Positions 7,088-15,742 of a DNA stretch of 42,797 nucleotides are shown in pieces. Position 1 is the stretch's first letter, and every line of letters begins with the position of its first letter. This DNA comes from Sphingopyxis witflariensis (GTDB lineage Bacteria > Pseudomonadota > Alphaproteobacteria > Sphingomonadales > Sphingomonadaceae). A program made the position numbers and the translations under genes. Under the pieces are notes generated by a model. That model was not told the origin of the DNA and did no database searches. It was given only the letters and a program-made list of their open reading frames with translations. The stretch spans positions 1-42,797 of the forward strand of contig NZ_NISJ01000017.1 in NCBI RefSeq assembly GCF_002205635.1. The letters are read 5' to 3'.

Positions 7088-9901
7088 ATGTCTCAGAAGA
7101 ATCATCTCTACCTCGTCGACGGCTCCGGCTATATTTTCCGCGCCTATCATCGTCTGCCCCCGCTGACGAACCCGCAGGGAACGCCGGTCGGTGCGGTTTA
7201 TGGCTATACGACGATGCTGTGGAAGCTTGCGAAAGACCTTCACGACGCCGACGGCCCGACGCATCTGGCGGTGATCCTCGACCATAGCGGCAAGTCGTTC
7301 CGCAACGACATTTATCCCGATTACAAGGCGCATCGCCCGCCCGCGCCCGAAGATCTGGTGCCGCAATTCCCGCTGATCCGCGACGCGACGCGCGCCTTTT
7401 CGCTGCCGTGCATCGAGCAGGAAGGCTTTGAGGCCGACGATCTGATCGCCAGCTATACCGAGGCCGCAGTCGCCGCCGGCTGGGACGTGACGATCGTGTC
7501 GAGCGACAAGGATCTGATGCAGCTGGTGCGCGAGCCCGCCGACGGACCGCACGTCGACATGCTCGACACGATGAAGAATGTTCGCGTCGGTGAGGTAGGC
7601 GTCGAAGAGAAATTCGGCGTCGGCCCGAAACTGGTCGGCGATATCCTCGCGCTGATGGGCGACAGCGCCGACAATGTCCCCGGCGTCCCCGGCATCGGCC
7701 CCAAGACCGCGACCAAATTGATCGTCGAACATGGCGACCTCGACGCCGTGCTTGCCGCCGCAGCGACGATGAAGCCCAGCAAGCTGCGCGAAAATCTGAT
7801 CGAGCATGAGGAGAAGGCGCGGCTGAGCCGCGTGCTGGTCGAACTGAAAAGCGACATGCCGCTGCCCGATCCATTGGACGACCTCAAGCTCGGCGCGATC
7901 CCGCCCGTGCCGCTGAAAGCCTTCCTCGACGAACATGGCTTCCGCTCGCTGTCGGCGAAGGTCGATACCGGTGTGACACCCGGCGGCCCGCCGACTCTGC
8001 CGCGCGGCGGCGCCGCTCCGGCTGCGCCCGCCGCCGACGCATCATCGACCCCGACGCTGCCGCCAATGCCCGCGATCGACCGTTCGGCCTATGAGTGCGT
8101 GACGACGATCGACGCGCTCGACCGCTGGATTGCCGAAGCCCGGGCCGCGCATGTCGTCGCAGTCGATACCGAAACCGCCAGCCTCGATAGCGTCACCGGC
8201 CGTCTCGTCGGCGTCAGCCTCGCGACCGCGCCGGGCAAGGCCTGCTACATCCCGCTCGGCCATGGCGGCACCGACATGTTCGCCGAAAAGCCCGATCAGA
8301 TCGATTTCGATACCGCGATCAATCGGCTGCGCACGCTGTTCGCCGACGATGCGGTGCTGAAAGTCGGCCATAATCTGAAATATGACATCGGCGTGCTCGC
8401 GCAGCACGGTGTAACTATCGCGCCCTATGACGACACGCTGGTGATGAGCTTCGCGCTCGACGCGGGCAAGCATCAGCACGGGCTCGACGAGTTGGCGAAA
8501 CTCCACCTCGATCACATCTGCCTGACCTTCAAGGAAATGTGCGGGACGGGCAAATCGCAGATCAGCTTTGCCGAAGTCCAGCTCGACCGCGCGACCGAAT
8601 ATGCCGCCGAAGATGCCGACGTCGCGCTGCGGCTATGGAAACTGCTCAAGCTGCGCCTGCCGATCGAGGGCGGGACGCGCGTGTACGAGATGGTCGACCG
8701 CCCGCTCGCCGCCATCGTCGAAACGATGGAGCGCGCCGGCATCATGGTGAATCGCGATTATCTGGCGAAGCTGTCGGGCGAATTCGCGACCGAAATGCTG
8801 CGCATTGAGGGCGAGATCCACGGTCTCGCCGGCCAGCCCTTCTCGATCGGCAGCCCCAAGCAGCTTGGCGAAATCCTGTTCGACAAGCTCGGCCTCAAGG
8901 GCGGGCGCAAGGGCAAGTCGGGCGACTGGTCGACCGACCTGAGCGAACTCGAACGGCTCGAACGCGACGGCGTGCCGATCGCGCGCAAAATCCTCGAATG
9001 GCGCCAGCTTGCGAAGCTCAAGTCGACCTATACCGACGCGCTCCAGCAACAGATCAACGCCAAGACCGGCCGAGTCCACACCAGCTACAGCCTCGTCGGC
9101 GCGCAAACCGGGCGCCTGTCGTCGACCGATCCCAATTTGCAGAATATCCCGATCCGCACCGAAACCGGCCGCCAGATCCGCGACGCCTTCATCGCCGCGC
9201 CCGGCCATGTGCTGATCGCTGCCGACTATAGCCAGATCGAGCTGCGTCTCGCCGCGCATATGGCCGACGTTCCCGAACTCAAGGAAGCCTTTGCGCAGGG
9301 GCAGGATATTCACAGCGCGACCGCGATCGAATTGTTCGGTGAAAGCAATCGCGACACCCGCGGCAAGGCGAAGACGGTCAATTTCTCGATCCTCTATGGC
9401 ATTTCGCGCTGGGGCCTCGCGGGCCGCCTCGAGATCACCCCCGACGAAGCGCAGGCGTTGATCGCGCGCTATTTTGAGCGCTTCCCCGGCATTTCGGACT
9501 ATATCACCGACACGCTCGAAGGCGTGCGCGCCAAGGGATACACCGAGACGCTGTTCGGCCGCAAAACCTGGTTCCCGCGCATCAAGGCAGCAAACCAGAA
9601 TGAACGCGCGGGCAGCGAGCGCGCCGCGATCAATGCGCCAATTCAGGGCACCAGCGCCGACCTGATCAAACGCGCGATGGCGCGCATGCCGAAAGCGCTT
9701 TCCGACGCTGGCCTGTCCGACGTCAAAATGCTGCTCCAGGTCCACGACGAACTCGTGTTCGAGGCCCCCGAGGACAAGGCGGCGGCCGCCAGCGAGATCA
9801 TCCGCGCGGTGATGGCGGGCGCCGCCGAACCCGCGCTCAAGCTGTCGGTTCCGCTCGAGGTGGAGATCGGGACCGGAAAAAGCTGGGGCGAAGCGCATTG
9901 A
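7088..9901 (+). CDS. polA: DNA polymerase I
   Basis: 937 residues (E. coli 928). Three domains are visible. The N-terminal 5'-3' exonuclease (about 1-290) has EADD and SSDKD motifs and the helix-hairpin-helix VPGIGPKTA. The 3'-5' exonuclease (about 335-520) has an intact Exo I Asp360/Glu362, NLKYD and YAAEDAD, so proofreading should be active. The polymerase domain has motif A DYSQIELR with Asp713, motif B with Lys762, Phe766 and Tyr770, and motif C QVHDE with Asp887. Motif B reads NFS rather than the common NFG. Phe766 corresponds to the dideoxynucleotide-discriminating position. A Pro/Ala-rich linker (about 300-345) separates the first two domains. Role: Okazaki fragment maturation and repair synthesis. 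Confidence 0.97.
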   Translation: MSQKNHLYLVDGSGYIFRAYHRLPPLTNPQGTPVGAVYGYTTMLWKLAKDLHDADGPTHLAVILDHSGKSFRNDIYPDYKAHRPPAPEDLVPQFPLIRDATRAFSLPCIEQEGFEADDLIASYTEAAVAAGWDVTIVSSDKDLMQLVREPADGPHVDMLDTMKNVRVGEVGVEEKFGVGPKLVGDILALMGDSADNVPGVPGIGPKTATKLIVEHGDLDAVLAAAATMKPSKLRENLIEHEEKARLSRVLVELKSDMPLPDPLDDLKLGAIPPVPLKAFLDEHGFRSLSAKVDTGVTPGGPPTLPRGGAAPAAPAADASSTPTLPPMPAIDRSAYECVTTIDALDRWIAEARAAHVVAVDTETASLDSVTGRLVGVSLATAPGKACYIPLGHGGTDMFAEKPDQIDFDTAINRLRTLFADDAVLKVGHNLKYDIGVLAQHGVTIAPYDDTLVMSFALDAGKHQHGLDELAKLHLDHICLTFKEMCGTGKSQISFAEVQLDRATEYAAEDADVALRLWKLLKLRLPIEGGTRVYEMVDRPLAAIVETMERAGIMVNRDYLAKLSGEFATEMLRIEGEIHGLAGQPFSIGSPKQLGEILFDKLGLKGGRKGKSGDWSTDLSELERLERDGVPIARKILEWRQLAKLKSTYTDALQQQINAKTGRVHTSYSLVGAQTGRLSSTDPNLQNIPIRTETGRQIRDAFIAAPGHVLIAADYSQIELRLAAHMADVPELKEAFAQGQDIHSATAIELFGESNRDTRGKAKTVNFSILYGISRWGLAGRLEITPDEAQALIARYFERFPGISDYITDTLEGVRAKGYTETLFGRKTWFPRIKAANQNERAGSERAAINAPIQGTSADLIKRAMARMPKALSDAGLSDVKMLLQVHDELVFEAPEDKAAAASEIIRAVMAGAAEPALKLSVPLEVEIGTGKSWGEAH

Positions 9902-10401
9902 TTGCAGCGCTGATGCTCATGGCGGCGCTTGCCGCCGATCCCGTTGCTGCGCAGCCGCTTCCGCAGGCCGAAGTCCCCGCGCCCAGCCTGGGGTCGATCG
10001 CCGACGCCGACATACGCGAATATGCCGCACTGGCGGGGCGCAAGATCGCCGGGCAGCCGGTGGGCGGACCCTATGCGACCGCCGACAAATTGCTGCTGCT
10101 CACCCGCGACAAAAATGGCTATCCGGCGATCGCCACCAGCATTGGCATGCCCACGCGTCAGTCTCTCCCGCCGCCGCCACGGGGCACGCTCGCGATCATC
10201 CGCCTGCGCCAGAAATCGGAAACCATCGTTCCCGGCCCGTCGGCCGACGATCGTGCCTTTGTCGCGGCGAACAAATTGCCGCTGTTCGTCGTCGGCGAAT
10301 GGGCGCGCCCGGCGCCGATGTGGGAGGTCGCGTGGCTCGACGACGCCGTGCGTTTTCGCACCATCGGCGAGGTCGGCGAAATCGGTCCCTGGCAGGAATA
10401 G
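9898..10401 (+). CDS. Secreted small protein with JAB-like remnant (unknown role)
   Basis: 167 residues from a TTG whose last bases overlap the polA stop (TTGA); ATG 9913 gives 162. The N-terminus is hydrophobic and ends near an Ala-x-Ala, so export is likely. The middle (about 63-135: LLLLTRDKNGYPAIATS, a Pro-run, then PSADDRAFVAANKLPLFVV) is laid out like JAB/DUF4329-type domains, in which a His-x-His-Pro precedes the Ser and Asp ligands. Here the expected His pair reads IRLRQ, so no zinc site remains. If the resemblance is right, this is a catalytically dead relative. That comparison is from memory and weak. The gene probably shares the polA transcript and ends in a terminator-like hairpin. 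Confidence 0.55.
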   Translation: MIAALMLMAALAADPVAAQPLPQAEVPAPSLGSIADADIREYAALAGRKIAGQPVGGPYATADKLLLLTRDKNGYPAIATSIGMPTRQSLPPPPRGTLAIIRLRQKSETIVPGPSADDRAFVAANKLPLFVVGEWARPAPMWEVAWLDDAVRFRTIGEVGEIGPWQE

Positions 10402-10425
10402 GGTCGGGACCCCTTCCATTTTTTT
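10395..10425 (+). terminator. Terminator after the polA-linked gene
   Basis: GGAA (10395-10398) pairs with TTCC (10414-10417) and GGGT (10401-10404) with ACCC (10409-10412) around a 4-base loop, followed by ATTTTTTT. The stem includes the stop codon of the preceding gene. Confidence 0.5.
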
Positions 10426-10433
10426 GCTTGACC

Positions 10434-10451
10434 GTATTGTTTAAACGATAC
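10434..10451. promoter_or_regulatory. 18-bp TetR-type palindrome at the promoter of the 10480 gene
   Basis: GTATTGTTTAAACGATAC is a palindrome with eight of nine base pairs matching, with GTTTAAAC at its centre. It directly follows TTGACC (10428-10433), a good -35 hexamer, so a bound dimer would cover the promoter of the gene starting at 10480. The size and symmetry suit a TetR-family repressor, but no such regulator gene is in the window. Confidence 0.5.
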
Positions 10452-10479
10452 AGTTCGCCGAAAAAATCAGGAGCCCCTC

Positions 10480-11745
10480 ATGTCACGTCAAACCTTTGTC
10501 GCATCGCTGCTAACGGCCGCGATGTTCCTGTCTTTGCCTGTCGCTGCGAAAGCGGAGTCCGCCGCGCCGCCTGCGACCGAAAAGGTCGAGATTCTCCCGA
10601 TCACATTTTCCGCAAACGGCATGTCGGGCGCCGGAGGCGAGCGACTGCGTGGCGAGTTGAAGGACGCGCAATTTATTGCTGTCGGCGAAGACCATGGTCT
10701 GGCCGGATCGCCGCAACTCACCCTGGCAATCGCCCATGATGCCGAAGCAATCGACGATAGCCCGCTCTATCATGCCGCAGAAGTGGGGCCCCACACGGCG
10801 AACTGGGTCAGCGCGCATCTCAAAAGCGGGGGCGTGGATGCACTCGGCGCGGCGCTCGCGACGCAGCCATGGGCGATTCCCTTTCTGACCAATGCAGAGG
10901 ATGCCGCGCTCGCAGCGCCCTTTGCCAATGAAAACCGGCTTTGGGGCATTGATCAGGAGTTTCTGGGCGCAACGTCCATTCTGCTCGACGTTTTGAGCGC
11001 CCGGACCCGCGACAAGGCCGTGCGCAAACGGCTCGCCGACTGGCGCGACCGGGATCGCGCCGCGCTGGCCGACGGAAATTTCGGCGGGATCATGTTGATG
11101 ACCACCGCCACCGCAGAGGATTTTGCGGCGCTCCAGCGCCATTTCGCCGATGACCGCGAAGCGCGGGCGATCGTCGACGCCTTGACGGACAGCGCGGATA
11201 TCTATCACCTGAATCTCGCAGGGAAGCATCTGCAAAATAACGAAGAACGCGCCCTGTTGATGCGCGAATATTTCCTGACCGCCTATCGCTCGGTCCCGGC
11301 GCCAGCCCCGCGCGTCCTGCTGAAAATGGGGGCAAATCACCTCGGGCGCGGCACGACGCCGACCGCCATCTACGACCTCGGCTCGCTGCTTCCCGGGCTC
11401 GCCGCCGCCAATGGACAAAAATCGCTGCACATCGCCTATATCCCGATGGCAGGCTCGGTGCTCCAGATCGCGCCTTCGCCGAAGGGCTTTACACAAATCA
11501 GCGCCTATGAAGACACCAACATCGGTCCCATTCTCGACGCTGCCGGCATCGCGCGCGAGATGATTCCTGCCACCGGCCATGCCTTGATTCCCGTTGCGGC
11601 CCTGCGCCACCAGCTGGCGGGGCAAAAGCTGCAAGCCTTGCCCGAATTTGCCCGCTTCCTGCTGCTCGGCTTCGATTATCTGGTCACCACGCGCGACGCC
11701 AAGCCGGCAACGAACTTCGAAACCCTCGCCAAACGGCCCTCCTGA
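10480..11745 (+). CDS. Secreted EreA/TIKI/ChaN-superfamily-like protein
   Basis: 421 residues with a Sec signal peptide (residues 1-25, cleavage near AKA-ES). The start is supported by AGGAG six bases upstream. The mature protein begins with FIAVGEDHGLAGSPQL and later has YHAAEVGP and KMGANHLGRG. A GE-x-H near the start and a late His in a G-x-x-H context is the layout of the erythromycin-esterase/TraB-GumN/ChaN superfamily, which acts as metal-dependent hydrolases or heme-binding proteins. No specific substrate can be given. It sits alone between two transcription-stopping hairpins with its own operator-like palindrome, so it is probably an inducible single-gene unit. Confidence 0.6.
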   Translation: MSRQTFVASLLTAAMFLSLPVAAKAESAAPPATEKVEILPITFSANGMSGAGGERLRGELKDAQFIAVGEDHGLAGSPQLTLAIAHDAEAIDDSPLYHAAEVGPHTANWVSAHLKSGGVDALGAALATQPWAIPFLTNAEDAALAAPFANENRLWGIDQEFLGATSILLDVLSARTRDKAVRKRLADWRDRDRAALADGNFGGIMLMTTATAEDFAALQRHFADDREARAIVDALTDSADIYHLNLAGKHLQNNEERALLMREYFLTAYRSVPAPAPRVLLKMGANHLGRGTTPTAIYDLGSLLPGLAAANGQKSLHIAYIPMAGSVLQIAPSPKGFTQISAYEDTNIGPILDAAGIAREMIPATGHALIPVAALRHQLAGQKLQALPEFARFLLLGFDYLVTTRDAKPATNFETLAKRPS

Positions 11746-11775
11746 CGGGGCGCGCCGAAGGCTGCGCCCCTTCCC

Positions 11776-11805
11776 CGCCCCGCCATTTCTTTCTATGGCG
11801 GGGCG
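11776..11805. repeat. 11-bp perfect hairpin between convergent transcripts' ends
   Basis: CGCCCCGCCAT (11776-11786) and ATGGCGGGGCG (11795-11805) form a perfect stem around TTCTTTCT. It lies 30 bases after the stop of the secreted protein gene and before the phosphatidyltransferase gene. No T run follows, so termination would need Rho or be absent. Confidence 0.6.
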
Positions 11806-11827
11806 ATGACAGGCGGCTGACACTTTT

Positions 11828-12532
11828 GTGACGGCCCGGATGAAGGCCCTTTTTTTGAGCAATATCAACCCAACAGCCAACAAGCCGCCCGTTCGAATCC
11901 AGCAAAATCTTCTGGCCCGTGGCGAACGGCGCCTGCTCAACTGGCTGTGCCCACGCCTTCCGGGCTGGGTAACCCCCGACCAGTTGACGACGCTGGGCTT
12001 TGCGGGCGCGGTGATGGTTGCTGCGGGCTATGCCCTCAGTTGGTTCGACACCGAATGGCTGGGCCTTTCGCTGCTTGGCTATGTCGTCAACTGGTTCGGC
12101 GATTCACTCGACGGCAGCCTCGCGCGCTGGCGCCGTATCGAACGCCCCTCCTATGGCTATTTTGTCGACCATAGCGTCGATGCGGTGGGGACGCTGCTGA
12201 TGGTCGGGGCGATCGGGGTCAGCCCCTATATGCGCCTCGACGTTGCGCTGCTGGCGGTCGTCGGCTATTTCCTGCTGTCGATCCACACCTTCCTTGCGGC
12301 GAAGGTCGTTGGCGAATTCCGCCTGTCCTATATGGCAGGCGGGCCGACCGAACTCCGGCTGATGCTGATGACGATGACCGTGCTGATGCCGATCATCGGC
12401 AGCGGCATGGTGCCGCACACACCCTTTTCTGCCTTTGACCTGTTCGCGCTGGTCGTCGCCAGCATCCTGGTGACGCTGTTCATTCTCCAGAGCTATGCCA
12501 CCGCGCGCATCCTCGCGCGCCGCGGCGAATAA
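11828..12532 (+). CDS. CDP-alcohol phosphatidyltransferase family membrane protein
   Basis: 234 residues with about five to six membrane helices. The catalytic motif is complete: Asp92-x2-Asp95-Gly-x2-Ala-Arg100-x9-Gly110-x3-Asp114-x3-Asp118. These enzymes swap CMP of a CDP-alcohol for a second alcohol in phospholipid synthesis at the inner membrane. The acceptor (glycerol phosphate, inositol phosphate or other) cannot be told from the motif. GTG 11828 opens the frame, and ATG 11840 is an alternative giving 230 residues; neither has a strong ribosome site. Its stop lies 3 bases from the convergent pheA stop. Confidence 0.85.
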   Translation: MTARMKALFLSNINPTANKPPVRIQQNLLARGERRLLNWLCPRLPGWVTPDQLTTLGFAGAVMVAAGYALSWFDTEWLGLSLLGYVVNWFGDSLDGSLARWRRIERPSYGYFVDHSVDAVGTLLMVGAIGVSPYMRLDVALLAVVGYFLLSIHTFLAAKVVGEFRLSYMAGGPTELRLMLMTMTVLMPIIGSGMVPHTPFSAFDLFALVVASILVTLFILQSYATARILARRGE

Positions 12533-12535
12533 GCC

Positions 12536-13432
12536 TTAACCGCCGCGGACCCGCGCCATCGGATAGGTGCCGAGCAGCCGCAGCGACTTGGTCTGGAAAT
12601 CCAGCTCCTCGAGTGCCCGGTCGATATTTTCGTCCCCCGGCGCACCGACAATGTCGGTATAGAATTGGGTTGCGGCAAAGCTGCCCGCGACCTGATAGCT
12701 CTCCAGCTTGGTCATATTGACGCCGTTGGTCGCAAAACCGCCGAGCGCCTTGTAAAGCGCGGCCGGAATATTCTTCACCTCGAACATGAAGGTGGTCATC
12801 AGCGGCCCTTCGATCGCCGACAGATCGGCGAGCGGCTCGCGCGCCAGGATGACGAAGCGCGTCATATTGTGATCGGCATCCTCCATCCCGGTGCCGTGCA
12901 AGGTCAGCCCATAGATTTCGGCGGCATGCGGCGGCGCCAGCGCGGCGAGCCCGACTTCATCGCTGTCGGCGACCCACGCCGCGGCGCCCGCGGTGTCGCT
13001 GTGCGCGATCGGCGCGATCTGATTCGCGCGCAGCCAGTTGCGGCATTGCCCCAGCGCCTGTTCATGGCTCATCGCACGCGTCACCGGCCCGAGATCGCGG
13101 CTCATCAGCCCGTAACGGATGCGCAGGAAATGCTCGCCGACGATCGACAGACCGGATTCGGGCAGCAGGAAATGAATATCGGCGACACGGCCGTGCAGGC
13201 TGTTCTCGATCGGGATGATCGCGCGGTCGACACGGCCTTCGCGCACGGCGTCGATCGCGTCCTGAAAGGAATAACAGGGCAGCGGCAGCGAATCTGGATC
13301 ATATTCGCGCGCGGCAAGATCGCTGTTCGCGCCCGGCGCACCCTGAAAGGCCAGGCCGCGTGCGGGATCGGCCAAGGCCGCCACCTTCATCTCGTCGACC
13401 AACCGCTGTGCCGAAGCCGTATAACTGCCCAT
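12536..13432 (-). CDS. pheA: Prephenate dehydratase (monofunctional)
   Basis: 298 residues. It converts prephenate to phenylpyruvate in phenylalanine synthesis. The catalytic domain carries IENSLHGRV (75-83) and the Thr-Arg-Phe motif at 191-193 (NMTRF). The C-terminal ACT domain starts about residue 213 and has LESYQV (243-248), the alphaproteobacterial version of the ESRP phenylalanine-sensing motif, so feedback inhibition by phenylalanine is expected. There is no chorismate mutase domain. The start at 13432 has GGAAAGG five bases upstream; a 43-residue upstream extension in frame is basic and unlike the family. Confidence 0.95.
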   Translation of the reverse strand: MGSYTASAQRLVDEMKVAALADPARGLAFQGAPGANSDLAAREYDPDSLPLPCYSFQDAIDAVREGRVDRAIIPIENSLHGRVADIHFLLPESGLSIVGEHFLRIRYGLMSRDLGPVTRAMSHEQALGQCRNWLRANQIAPIAHSDTAGAAAWVADSDEVGLAALAPPHAAEIYGLTLHGTGMEDADHNMTRFVILAREPLADLSAIEGPLMTTFMFEVKNIPAALYKALGGFATNGVNMTKLESYQVAGSFAATQFYTDIVGAPGDENIDRALEELDFQTKSLRLLGTYPMARVRGG

Positions 13433-13612
13433 GTCTGCCTTTCCGCGCCCGAACCGCGGCGCATAGCCGGGCGGGCGCAGCCACGCAACCGGAGCGGTCG
13501 CTGATTCATCGGTTCGCGCCCCCTTGCGCCGCCGTGCCCGCCCCAGTAAGGGAGCGACCAAATCAGATCATGCGACCCGACAAGGGCGCGAACGAACACG
13601 GGGCTGCAGACC

Positions 13613-14257
13613 ATGGACAATCGCAACAACACTATTGCTGGCTGGGTATTGTTTGCCGGCATTTGTGCACTGGGCCTGACGATCGGGTCGAGCATGATCT
13701 TCGCCGGTCACGCCCCCGAAAAGCCCGGATTCCCGATCGAGGATGCCGAAGCTGGCGGCAACAGCGGCAAGCCCGCCGTGCCGATCGCGAACCTGCTCGC
13801 CGCCGCCGATGTGGCGAAGGGCGAAGCGGTGTTCGCAAAGTGCGCCGCGTGCCACACGATCAATTCGGGCGGCGCCAACGGCATCGGTCCGAATCTGTTC
13901 GGCGCGCTGGGCAAGGCTCACGGCCACGTCCCGGGCTTCGCCTATTCGGACGCGCTGAAGTCGGTCCCGGGCAATTGGGATTTCGCCGGCATGGATGCCT
14001 GGCTGACCAGCCCGCGCAAATATGCGCCCGGCACCAAAATGTCCTTCGCCGGCCTCAGCAGCGCCGAAGATCGCGCGAACCTGATCGTCTATATGAACGC
14101 ACAGGGTTCGAACCTGCCGCTGCCTGCTCCCGAAGCGGCTCCGGCTGAAGGCGCTGCAGCCGCTCCGGCCGATGCAACCGCAGCTCCGGCCGAAGGCGCA
14201 GTTGCCCCGGCAGCCGATGCCGCCGCAGCCCCCGCACCGGCCGAAGCCAAGAAATAA
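13613..14257 (+). CDS. Membrane-anchored class I cytochrome c
   Basis: 214 residues. One N-terminal hydrophobic segment (8-30) anchors the protein and leaves the heme domain in the periplasm. The heme motif is C77AACH81 and Met143 (GTKMSFAG) is the likely distal ligand, as in CycM/cytochrome c552-type electron carriers between bc1 and terminal oxidase. After residue 168 there is an Ala/Pro/Glu tail with repeated PAEGA and PADA units, which may be a flexible tether. The stop codon overlaps the ATG of the next cytochrome gene by one base (TAATG). Confidence 0.9.
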   Translation: MDNRNNTIAGWVLFAGICALGLTIGSSMIFAGHAPEKPGFPIEDAEAGGNSGKPAVPIANLLAAADVAKGEAVFAKCAACHTINSGGANGIGPNLFGALGKAHGHVPGFAYSDALKSVPGNWDFAGMDAWLTSPRKYAPGTKMSFAGLSSAEDRANLIVYMNAQGSNLPLPAPEAAPAEGAAAAPADATAAPAEGAVAPAADAAAAPAPAEAKK

Positions 14258-14688
14258 TGCGCATCGCGCCCGTCCTGCTGGCGGGCGCTTTCGCCCTCGC
14301 CGGTTGCGGCAAGAGCGATCAGCCCGCCGATGCACCGGCGGGCGGTAACGCGGCCGTCGAAGCACCCGCCCCCACGATCGAGCCGACCGCGGCGATGGGC
14401 GAACAGGTCTTCAAACGCTGCGTCGCGTGCCACACAATCGACGCAGGCGGCGCCAATGGTATCGGCCCCAACCTCCACGGCATCGTCGGCCGCGCGGTCG
14501 CGTCGTACGCGGGCTTTTCCTATTCGGGCGCGATGAAGGCCAAGGGCGGTGTCTGGGACGCCGCCGCGCTCGACGCCTTTGTGGCAGAGCCGATGAAGGC
14601 GCTGCCCGGAACGCGTATGGCGTTTGCAGGGGTCATCGACCCCGCCGACCGCAAGGCGCTGTTCCTGTATCTGGAAGCTCAGAAATAA
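14257..14688 (+). CDS. Cytochrome c lipoprotein
   Basis: 143 residues with a lipoprotein signal (lipobox LAGC, Cys17), so it should be lipid-anchored facing the periplasm. The heme motif is C55VACH59 and Met121 (GTRMAFAG) the distal ligand. Around the heme, ACHTI-x2-GGANGIGPNL is shared with the preceding membrane-anchored cytochrome, suggesting a local duplication followed by a change of anchor. Translation is probably coupled to the upstream gene through TAATG. Electron transfer is the expected role; the partner is not visible here. Confidence 0.88.
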   Translation: MRIAPVLLAGAFALAGCGKSDQPADAPAGGNAAVEAPAPTIEPTAAMGEQVFKRCVACHTIDAGGANGIGPNLHGIVGRAVASYAGFSYSGAMKAKGGVWDAAALDAFVAEPMKALPGTRMAFAGVIDPADRKALFLYLEAQK

Positions 14689-14692
14689 TCTG

Positions 14693-14824
14693 ATCCTCCC
14701 TGTTGCGAAGCAATGGGGAGGTGGCAGCGCGAAGCGCTGACGAAGGGGCTATGGCGCGACGCCCCCTTCCACCACCGCCTTTCGGCGGCGGTCCCCCTCC
14801 CCATCGCTACGCGACAGGGAGGAT
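14693..14824. repeat. Family A palindromic element, copy 1
   Basis: About 132 bases bounded by ATCCTCCCTGT and ACAGGGAGGAT, with internal hairpins such as CAGCGC/GCGCTG and CCGCC/GGCGG. The left part (GCGAAGC-ATGGGGAGGTGGCAGCGC) recurs, inverted, in the element at 22556-22692. It fills the gap between the cytochrome pair and the convergent LOG-family gene. Confidence 0.85.
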
Positions 14825-14832
14825 AGCAAGCC

Positions 14833-15705
14833 TCAGTCCGGCTCGATCGCGGCGTAAAAGTCCTGAATGATCTTCCACGCCTCGTCGGCGGTTTCGACGA
14901 ACCGGAACAGGTCGAGGTCGCGGGCGCTGACCACGCCTTCCTCGACCAGCGCGTCGAAATTGACGACGCGACGCCAGAACTCCTCGCCGAACAGCACGAT
15001 CGGGATCGGCTTGATCTTGCCGGTCTGGATCAGGGTCAGCAGTTCGAACATCTCGTCGAACGTGCCAAAGCCACCGGGGAAAACACAAACCGCGCGCGCG
15101 CGAAGCAGGAAATGCATCTTGCGCAGCGCGAAATAGTGGAACTGGAAGCTGAGGTCCGGGGTCACGAAACGGTTGGGCGCCTGTTCGTGCGGCAGCACGA
15201 TGTTGAGCCCGACCGATTCCTTGCCCTCGTCATCGGCGCCGCGATTCGCGGCCTCCATGATCGACGGACCACCTCCCGAACAAACGACAAAGTGGCGACA
15301 GCCATTTTCGTCGCACGGCACCTGACTCGCGAGCCGCGCGAGCGCGCGCGCCTCTTCATAATATTTTGCCTTCGCCTTCAACCGGCGCGCGATGTTGCGG
15401 CTGGCATCGTCGGTTGCGGCGGCTTCGAGCGCATCGGCCTCCGCCGGTTCGGGAATACGCGCCGAACCATAGATGACGAGCATCGATTCGATCTTCGCTT
15501 CGTCGAGCAGCAATTCGGGCTTGAGCAATTCCAGCTGGAAGCGCACCGGGCGCAGATCCTCGCGCAGCAGGAACTCCTTGTCCTGAAAAGCCAGCTTGTA
15601 AGCGGCGCTCGCGGTTTGCGGGGTGGTCGTCGCCTGTTTGGCGAACTGCGCGTCATCCTTGGCTTTGTGGAAACGCGAACGATGGGGTTGTTTGTCTTCT
15701 GTCAT
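14833..15705 (-). CDS. LOG family / TIGR00730-type nucleotide phosphoribohydrolase-like protein
   Basis: 290 residues with a Rossmann-like lysine-decarboxylase/LOG fold. CSGGGPSIMEAANRGA (142-157) and PGGFGTFDE (210-218) form the nucleotide-binding and catalytic signature PGGxGTxxE. LOG enzymes release free bases from nucleoside 5'-monophosphates, giving cytokinins in plant-associated species; in free-living bacteria they may act in nucleotide turnover. The protein is longer than the roughly 190-residue short LOGs because of an N-terminal helical part of about 75 residues. The start at 15705 replaces a 12-residue upstream extension. An extensin-like gene lies just upstream on the same strand. 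Confidence 0.85.
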   Translation of the reverse strand: MTEDKQPHRSRFHKAKDDAQFAKQATTTPQTASAAYKLAFQDKEFLLREDLRPVRFQLELLKPELLLDEAKIESMLVIYGSARIPEPAEADALEAAATDDASRNIARRLKAKAKYYEEARALARLASQVPCDENGCRHFVVCSGGGPSIMEAANRGADDEGKESVGLNIVLPHEQAPNRFVTPDLSFQFHYFALRKMHFLLRARAVCVFPGGFGTFDEMFELLTLIQTGKIKPIPIVLFGEEFWRRVVNFDALVEEGVVSARDLDLFRFVETADEAWKIIQDFYAAIEPD

Positions 15706-15742
15706 TAACGGATGGCTAGCGCCTTCCGCGCGCAAAGCCAAG

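Noticed and set aside
8633..9898. Long minus-strand open frame (421 codons) opposite polA
   Set aside because: It lies entirely inside polA; the high GC third positions of polA remove stops on the other strand. No start signal and no recognisable domain.
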